Positions 57,666 to 64,000 of a stretch of 64,000 nt of DNA are shown piece by piece. The stretch lies in contig JBAIAA010000893.1 in assembly GCA_037893245.1 (NCBI GenBank), forward strand, positions 248,001 through 312,000. Reading direction: 5' to 3'. Made by a program: the position numbers and the translations under genes. Under the pieces are notes generated by a model. That model saw only the letters and a program-made list of their open reading frames with translations, was not told where the DNA came from and did not search any database. Within the stretch, counting starts at the first letter, position 1, and every line of letters begins with the position of its first letter. This DNA is from Crossaster papposus (taxonomy: Eukaryota; Echinodermata; Asteroidea; Velatida; Solasteridae).

Positions 57666-58964
57666 TGCGCTCATCACCATTCAAGATAGGAGCGGTCCGA
57701 ACATTGTGTTGTCGGCAGAGGGCGGTATATAACTTTAACTGAGGCTGCATCTGTGAGGCGAAAACAACAGGGGGGGGGGGGGGGGGAACCGTGGATTTTT
57801 AGGAATGTGGAAAATGCGTGGAAGATGGTAAAGAGAGGCAGCGAATGAGTATAGGTGTGTTGCTGGCTATCTGACTGTCTTATGAAGTTGAGTTAGCGTA
57901 CAAGAGAATATCGACAAGGGAACATCAATCGAGGTAAACTATAACCCTTTTGTTTTAGTTTTGTGTGTAATTATTCTCAAAAACTAATGGTGATCTTATT
58001 TTTTTCTGGGAAATACAAAAGTGCCGAACGCTTTATTATTTTCATACTGCAGTACGATTCCAAAAATTATTTTAAGTTATAACATAAATCTGCACTCTAC
58101 GTTTTAGTTGTGAAATGCCATTCCGAATCTAGGAGCTTTATTCGCGGTTTTTAATGTTCTTGTTATCCTATAATTATGATAATCGCGCACGATTGAGTTT
58201 TCAAGTCAACTTCAGAATGTACAAGTTATTAAAGATAATGAATTTCAAAAATTTCCGTTTTTCTTTACTTGAATGCAAACTTGGCCCTTGCAGATATTCA
58301 GTATACTTACGTTAACTAGATTATTTGGTTTTTAATTATAGTTATTGCGCGTGCATGCATAATATTTTTGGGTTGTATTTTTTATGGTAAAAAACTGTCA
58401 CATTTATTAAGAGAAAAAAAAGACAAACACAACTTTTTTAAGCATTTTTTTTTTGAATCTGATTACCTGAGATTAAATACAAGGTTAAGTGCATTTTTGT
58501 TTCTTACAATTATTTATTTACAAAATAATTAATAATATCAATAAAACTAGTTACTATTTGTGTGTGAATCCCTCTGGTAATTCAACAGCACGTACAGCGC
58601 GTACACTGCTGCCCAAATATGGAGCGCTGCTGTTCGTGAACGGCGCTCACAGTCGCATCGCATATCTCAATTGGCGGCTTGATCACACGTCTAAAGACCT
58701 TGAGTTTATTAAAGCTGTATACCTTGTGTTTGATTTTTAACGATCGAAAAACTACTTTATTCCAATTTAAGTTCGGCTTCTGAAACCTAATGAAAAAAGG
58801 GCTTTCATTATTTAATGAGAGCCGATTGTCTGAAAGCCAATAATTATTTCTAATTATTTTTAAATATATTAATTAAACGTTGGCAAAATTTTTGGAAGTA
58901 TTTTTTCTGTTTACCTTATACAGCTTATTATTGTCAATCGTTGTAACAGCAGAAGCAATTCAAC
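57666..58964. other. spacer between divergent troponin T genes
   Basis: Holds a G-run (about 57771-57786) and AT-rich sequence; presumably the promoter and 5' UTR of the second troponin T gene lie here. About 60 bp before its ATG the sequence becomes less AT-rich. No element could be assigned. Confidence 0.35.
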
Positions 58965-61900
58965 ATGGCGGCTCAAGAAGGGTAAGATATCATTATTTTT
59001 GTCGTGTCTTTTTCCCTTTTTTTCCGTAAAAGTTACAGTCGCCAGATCAGAGGGCGGTGTAGGATTTGACATTCGTCTGTCGCGCGCCGCCCTTATCAAA
59101 CTTAAAATAGTTATGTTATACTATCCTCCTTTAAACTTGAGACGTGGAGCCTGAAATGTACGGAGCTCTGGAAGTGCCCTAACTTCCCTAAAAATCACAC
59201 ATTTGTGCCTATAATACACTCATGAACAACATAACATTATCTGGTTTTTAGGTTTGAGGACAAAATTCTCTTACAATTTTTTTGATTTTGATAAGGGGTG
59301 GATTAGGTCAAATAAAACAAATTAAAAGTTGTTCGTCCTCGCGCGCATCCCTTTTTTGCTGACACATTATTAGGTTCTAGGAATTTTGTTTATTACAAAA
59401 TAAAACATTTCAGTGTGAACAAAGAAATCGACAAGGCGGGACTTGAACCTGCGACCTCCGGAATACCGGACCGGCGCTCTACCAACTGAGCTATCTTGCA
59501 CTACCTATGTTGGCGGTCTCCAACTAATTGTCAGTATCTTTGTCCGAGGGCGCTAGTCAGAAGTCACAAACACCAGAATTATGTGTGGACAGGGATCACG
59601 CCCAATTTTACAATACAATCTTGGGAGCGAAATTGCCAATATTTTTGTTCAATTTGAAATTTATGCAAATTTACCTAGTCAGTTTCCATTGTGGTTTATT
59701 TGTAGGCCTATATTATATTTTTATTTTTTTATTTTTTTATTTCAGTGAAGAACCGGACGCCTTGGCTATCATCAAGGTAATCAGACCAACTACAAAGAAT
59801 AACCTTCTAAAGTTGTTTTGGAAGACAACATTGACAGTATTATTACAGTGTTATAACTTTGGCCAAAAAACTCATGTGTCCGATTTCAATATGCGTATTG
59901 CGTTAATTACCAGTGTGTATAATAATACGTGAATGTAATCTGAAAATCCACGTCACACTATACGGACGTAAAAGCTTAGGCCTAAATTGAGAGTACGAAG
60001 CAGTTTTACGAGCATGGAAAACAAATCATATCGAGTCTCAATCGGATTTGGATTAGTATGGCAAAGTACACATTTTACGAATTAAACAATGACCACTCCC
60101 ATTTATGTGCCCTTCCTCCGGAAAATTAAGATCCCGCAATTGCAACAGTTATGCAAATGTGTGCCTAGTTATGCCGCTGATGAGACAAATACATTTATTA
60201 TAGAAAGTAGTCATCGCTCAAGATGGTTCAATGTTATCTTCTTAGTTGTAATGAATATGCAACGAAAGTAGAGCCACGCCCATTGTTACTGTCTTGACAG
60301 GGCAACATAGTCTTGGTGCAAGACGTCCCTGTTTCCACAAATTTCCGCTAATAGAGGGCGCTATCACTCCACCAACCGCTATGTGATCGCGGTTCGTGGG
60401 TGATAGCGGTTGGTGGAGTGATAGCGCCCTCTATTAGCAGAAATTTGTGGAAATACAAAACAGGGACGTCTTGCACCAAGACTAAGGGCAACACAGCAGG
60501 CGATACGAAAACATTACTCCGCGGAACACTTTAGTTAATGCATAGTTGGTCAATGCATGCACAATTATTCTGTCAGCCTGTATGTAAAAATGGCATAAAA
60601 AGGGTTGTTGCTATACTCCTTTCTATTTCTAACCAAATGGTCCAATCAGAGGCTAGTTAAGATGACAAAGGTTAAATGACCTCACGCAACTGAGCTATAG
60701 TGATTGGCCAAATTGCTCATTGGACAAGTCTCTTCCATTTTGGTCCAATCAGGAACAAGCAGAGAAGAGGCGCGAGGAAGTGAACACAGAGCTTCGCGCA
60801 GCGCGGGAAGAATATCGCCGAATGAATGAAGAGAAGGATAAAGAATTGCAGGCCCTTCGCGCCAGAAGAGTAAGTTTCTAGCTACACATCAGTCACATCA
60901 TAATGCCGTACGACTATTTACTAACAGACAAGTGTATTTCATAATAATTCAGCAATTTTGCTTTTCGATGTTTTTAAGATGGCGTATACCACCTTTAATC
61001 TTTCAGGACGAGCGACGCAAACAGCAGGTCGAGGAGCGCGCGATGCTGGAGAAGTTCGCCGTGGAGAGACGGGCCAAGGAGAAGGAGGAGGCACGGAAGA
61101 GGAAGGAACTCGCTGAGGAGAAGAAGAAGGAACGAGCGGCTCGAGTCAGGGCCATGCACGACCCCAATGCATTTAAAGCTGTCATCGTCGAGGTATACGA
61201 CCGTTTCGGTGTTTTTTCCCCAATCCAATCGCCTTCTTATTTATACCACAATTGTGACCCAGCACGAGTAAATGAGACACTTTGAGGCAAAAATGAAAAT
61301 TGAGATTTTGATTTCATCATTTAAAGCTTGTTGAGCTTTAAACGATGAAATCAAAATTTCAATTTAAATTTTTGCCTCAAAGTGTCTCATTTACTCGTGC
61401 TGGGTCACAATTTACAAAAAAATTGTATGTTTTGTGTGTATAGCCTACAATTTAAGATGTGCACGCGGAACTTTCTTCTTGAAAAAAGACTAAACATGCA
61501 AATGCGGTGTGCTCTCTAAATGTTAAAGAGTGAAAAGTAAAGGATTTAAATCGTGAAAGAATCTCTTATAAAACCACTCAAAAAGAGTGAAATGAAGTTT
61601 TTGTTTAGAGTAAAAAAAACAAACTATTACTCTAATGGCTCCTCGAGAGATTTTACTCTTTTGATTTTCACTCGTTTTGGAGTTTTGGTTTTTATAAGAG
61701 ATTCATTTTTTCTTTAAGTGAGCCTATCACTATTTTACATTTAGAGTACTGCTGGTAAATATTACCAATAATATTTGCTGATATTTTGAGGCAACAGGTT
61801 CGTCGACTTTTTTTGTATTTTACGCAGACCTTTATTTTGAACAAATTTAGAATAAGGGTTCTGGGTCATTCTGACCTACAAGTTTTTTTTTAGAGTGTGG

Positions 61901-63985
61901 ATGGTTCAGAATATTTCTTCTACTTTCTTGGCACGATAACATTGTCCTATCTTCAGAAGGAGAAGCCGGCGCAAATCAAGAAGAAATCTTCAGAGGAGTT
62001 GGCCAGCGAGAAGGAGGAAGCAATGAAAAAATGCATTCAGCCTCTGAACGTCGGTAAGAAGTATATTCGGTGGAGTGTCGTGGCCGAGCGGTTAAGAGCT
62101 AATTAAAAAAGAGCCAAGCGACGGGTACCAATTTCATGGAGCTGCTAAGCACAGGAGCATAACAATTCTTCCTTGGCAAAATATTAAGCTGGAGTTTTGG
62201 CTGGTAACCTGTTTTTAATGAGCAAGACTTTGTTTGTGCTAAGCAAATTTACGTGCTTACATGTTTTATGAAATTGACCGTTGATTTTAAGGGTTTCTTA
62301 AACATTTGGGGGTGATTTTTACTCTTAAGGGGCCAGCATGGGCGAGGATAAGATTCGAGAGATTGCTCGCAACCTCCTGCAGCGTCTGCAAACCATCTAC
62401 GCAGACGTCTTTGACATGAAAGTGCGCCGCAAACGCCAGGAGTACGACGTAAGTAGAAGTACACAAACCGTGCATGACAAACAATCATACGGTAAAAAGC
62501 ATTTTGGATGTAGTGTATTCCGCCGAACAAAATTAGAAACCGTTTTTTGCGGTAATAAAACATGTTAAAAGAGAGCCATAATTATTACAGAACAGCCCCG
62601 TATGTAAAGCTTTAGCTCCGCCCATCTTTGGTTTGTGGACATAGGGCCTTTTCGAATCCCTGGCTTCATCTTCGTCTTTGGCTTAAGGCGATTTTTGACT
62701 CCCAACTGCAAGATCTCCAGCCACATTCTGACACCTGTTGTGCTTCAGAAACATTCACTCGAGTGATGTGAACCCAAAAGTTAGACTATTTCAATTTTCT
62801 TCCATTTCTATTTGCTTCTCAGTAATTCGGAATTCGGAGGCGGAGGCGAAGCCAAAGCCAAAGACGAAGCAACGGTTTCGAAAAGGCCCATAGTATCTCG
62901 TGGTGCATGTGACCTTTGGCTACTATGGTAACCTGAGAGTCGTGATGTAATTGGTCAAAGTAAAGTGTTTGATTGACAGGCAGAAAACCTTTAGCGAGCG
63001 CAGGCTATAATAAGTTACAACAAATAAAACGGTTTCTGATCGTATTATCTGCTGATTATAAGCAATTTGTATTAATATATTCCGGTCGTCCCTTATTTGC
63101 ATACTATCAATATTCATTATCCCCTCCCCAGCACAAGGAGCTAATCCAGCGCATTATGGATCTGACGAAGGTCAAGGAGTGAGTATAAATTCAACCAGAA
63201 ATATAATTACACACACAAAACTAATTACAAAACCAAACGAGATAATCTGACTTCAGAACACTTTCTTGAATACAAAAATGCATCCTCATTAAGGAAGGGG
63301 TTTAAACGACTGATGGAAAAATAGAAGAGAAACTAAATAGAGGTTAGAGGTCATTGGTTGCTAAGCTATACTCATGTATTATGCATAAGATGCTGTAACC
63401 AATAGAAACCAGCGAAGTTTCACTGATTGTATTTTTCATCCGGGCTTTTAAGCCTAGGCTACTTTTTTGACTTGGCAAATAAAGGTAACCAGCGAATTAC
63501 CACACCCCACTGTTGTAAAAAAGTATCTGGTTCCCATTAAACTTGCATTTGCACGATTATAAGCAAACTAATGTGCAATGTGATTTAGTGAAAGTGTTGA
63601 CGCCTTACCGAAACGAATGACGTCACCGGGCCTCAGAAATGCAAATTAAAACAAACTTCTGAAGGGTACATTACATTTTCTTTGTGAACAGCAACGTATA
63701 TACTATGGTGGCTCTGAAGAGACATCACAAATCGCGACTATTTAAGGTCAATATTTGCGAATGAGGCCCAAGACATTAATTTTGTTAACGCCAATACTAA
63801 CGTCAATATATTCGCAATTCGACACGTCCCTTCAGCCGAGCCATCATTCAGGTCCGTACACTGTTCTTATTTCTGATTCTTATTTTGTTCTCCATTTTTC
63901 TTTCGCCAACAGGCCTCATTCCGCTGAGTCAGCTGGCACGTACGTATATCACACAGCGACAATGACAAGGGTGACAAGGACGTGA
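58965..63985 (+). CDS. troponin T-like protein, second gene, probably 3'-partial
   Basis: Exons: 58965-58981, 59746-59776, 60753-60869, 61007-61192, 61957-62053, 62330-62448, 63132-63178, and a candidate from 63913 running to a TGA at 63983-63985. Phases agree. The start MAAQEGEEPDALAIIK is acidic. Residues 17-117 are a basic/acidic coiled coil (LQALRARRDERRKQQVEER, EKKKERAARVRAMHD) like the TnT tropomyosin-binding region. IQPLNV and the IT-arm helix MGEDKIREIARNLLQRL, then DMKVRRKRQEYD and LIQRIMDLTKVKE, follow (about 143-205). It is paralogous to the minus-strand TnT-LIM gene, with which it shares RQEYD at an exon end and a phase-2 intron a few residues after DLTKV. Reading through the donor at 63179 gives an immediate TGA, an alternative short end. 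The last exon is uncertain (GTACGT in it could be a donor), so whether a LIM domain follows outside the window is unknown. Confidence 0.8.
59428..59500 (-). pseudogene. tRNA-like sequence (pseudo-tRNA or SINE head)
   Basis: The A box TAGCTCAGTTGG and B box GGTTCAAGTCC are present and the overall 73-nt spacing fits, but the acceptor stem has several mismatches (TGCAAGA against CTTGTCG), the base before the anticodon is C instead of T, and no T-run follows. It lies in the first intron of the second troponin T gene. Confidence 0.65.
60308..60484. repeat. 177-bp palindromic MITE with 9-bp target duplication
   Basis: Starts TAGTCTTGGTGCAAGACGTC and ends with the exact complement GACGTCTTGCACCAAGACTA. 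Arms of 74-82 bp, loop about 20 bp (60383-60402). Flanked by direct repeats AGGGCAACA at 60299-60307 and 60485-60493. The only clear asymmetry is about 8 extra bases near 60452. It fits a hAT-type non-autonomous element (8-9 bp duplication; inference). Confidence 0.9.
61253..61409. repeat. near-perfect palindrome (family C, copy 2)
   Basis: TGTGACCCAGCACGAGTAAA at the left, exact complement GTGCTGGGTCACA at the right; same family as 18432-18591. It begins 61 bp after the donor of the exon 61007-61192. Confidence 0.9.
62079..62115 (+). repeat. truncated tRNA-like SINE head
   Basis: GTGTCGTGGCCGAGCGGTTA then AGAGC matches the head of the SINE at 2767-3060 and stops abruptly at TAATTAAAAA. Confidence 0.6.
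62125..62281. repeat. MITE family B, internally deleted copy
   Basis: ACCAATTTCATGGAGCTGCT at the left; TGTTTTATGAAATTGACC at the right; about 157 bp instead of about 240. It ends about 48 bp before the acceptor of exon 62330. Confidence 0.75.
62642..62895. repeat. repeat family J relative with inverted termini
   Basis: AGGGCCTTTTCGAATCCCTG and CTTCGTCTTTGGCTT at the left; AAGCCAAAGACGAAGCAACG then TTTCGAAAAGGCCCAT at the right, complementary. Confidence 0.65.
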
Positions 63986-64000
63986 CTTGTCAACGACGAT

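Overview
The window is animal nuclear DNA: intron-rich protein genes with GT-AG splice sites, an intron-containing tRNA-Tyr, and dense short interspersed repeats filling introns and spacers. The gene content (RUVBL2, troponin I, troponin T) and the SINE/MITE style suggest a marine invertebrate deuterostome, possibly an echinoderm. This is inference; nothing here fixes the species.

Layout: 1-1.7 kb holds AT-rich spacer and a tRNA-Tyr on the minus strand. 1.7-12.5 kb is RUVBL2 (plus strand, 14 coding exons, about 462 aa, intact AAA+ motifs). 17.3-31.7 kb is a troponin I-like gene (plus strand, a likely non-coding first exon and 12 coding exons, about 407 aa) with a very long Arg/Glu-rich N-terminus and an unusually short C-terminus. 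32-39 kb is gene-poor and holds a ~70-bp satellite. 39.4-41.4 kb is an unrecognised secreted-protein gene (minus, 4 exons). 42.3-43.9 kb is an unrecognised acidic, probably nuclear protein gene (plus, 3 exons). 46.0-56.5 kb is a troponin T-like gene (minus, 15 coding exons, about 427 aa) that reads in phase into a complete C-terminal LIM zinc-binding domain. 59.0 kb to the window end is a second, divergently transcribed troponin T-like gene (plus), possibly incomplete at its 3' end.

The most notable content is this muscle thin-filament cluster. One TnI and two TnT-like genes lie within about 41 kb, like the TNNI-TNNT pairs of vertebrates, and one TnT carries a LIM domain. TnI and TnT form the coiled-coil IT arm of the troponin complex, so the linked genes encode partner subunits. 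The two TnT genes share intron positions and phases in the IT-arm segment, so they are probably local duplicates.

The second theme is repeats. At least eight MITE-like families with terminal inverted repeats recur; several end in TTAA and abut while sharing one TTAA. Others are near-perfect palindromes. Some carry internal minisatellites that expanded differently from copy to copy. Repeat termini also lie at or next to some 3' splice sites. All exon boundaries were read by eye from splice consensus, phase and family similarity; no transcript data were available.
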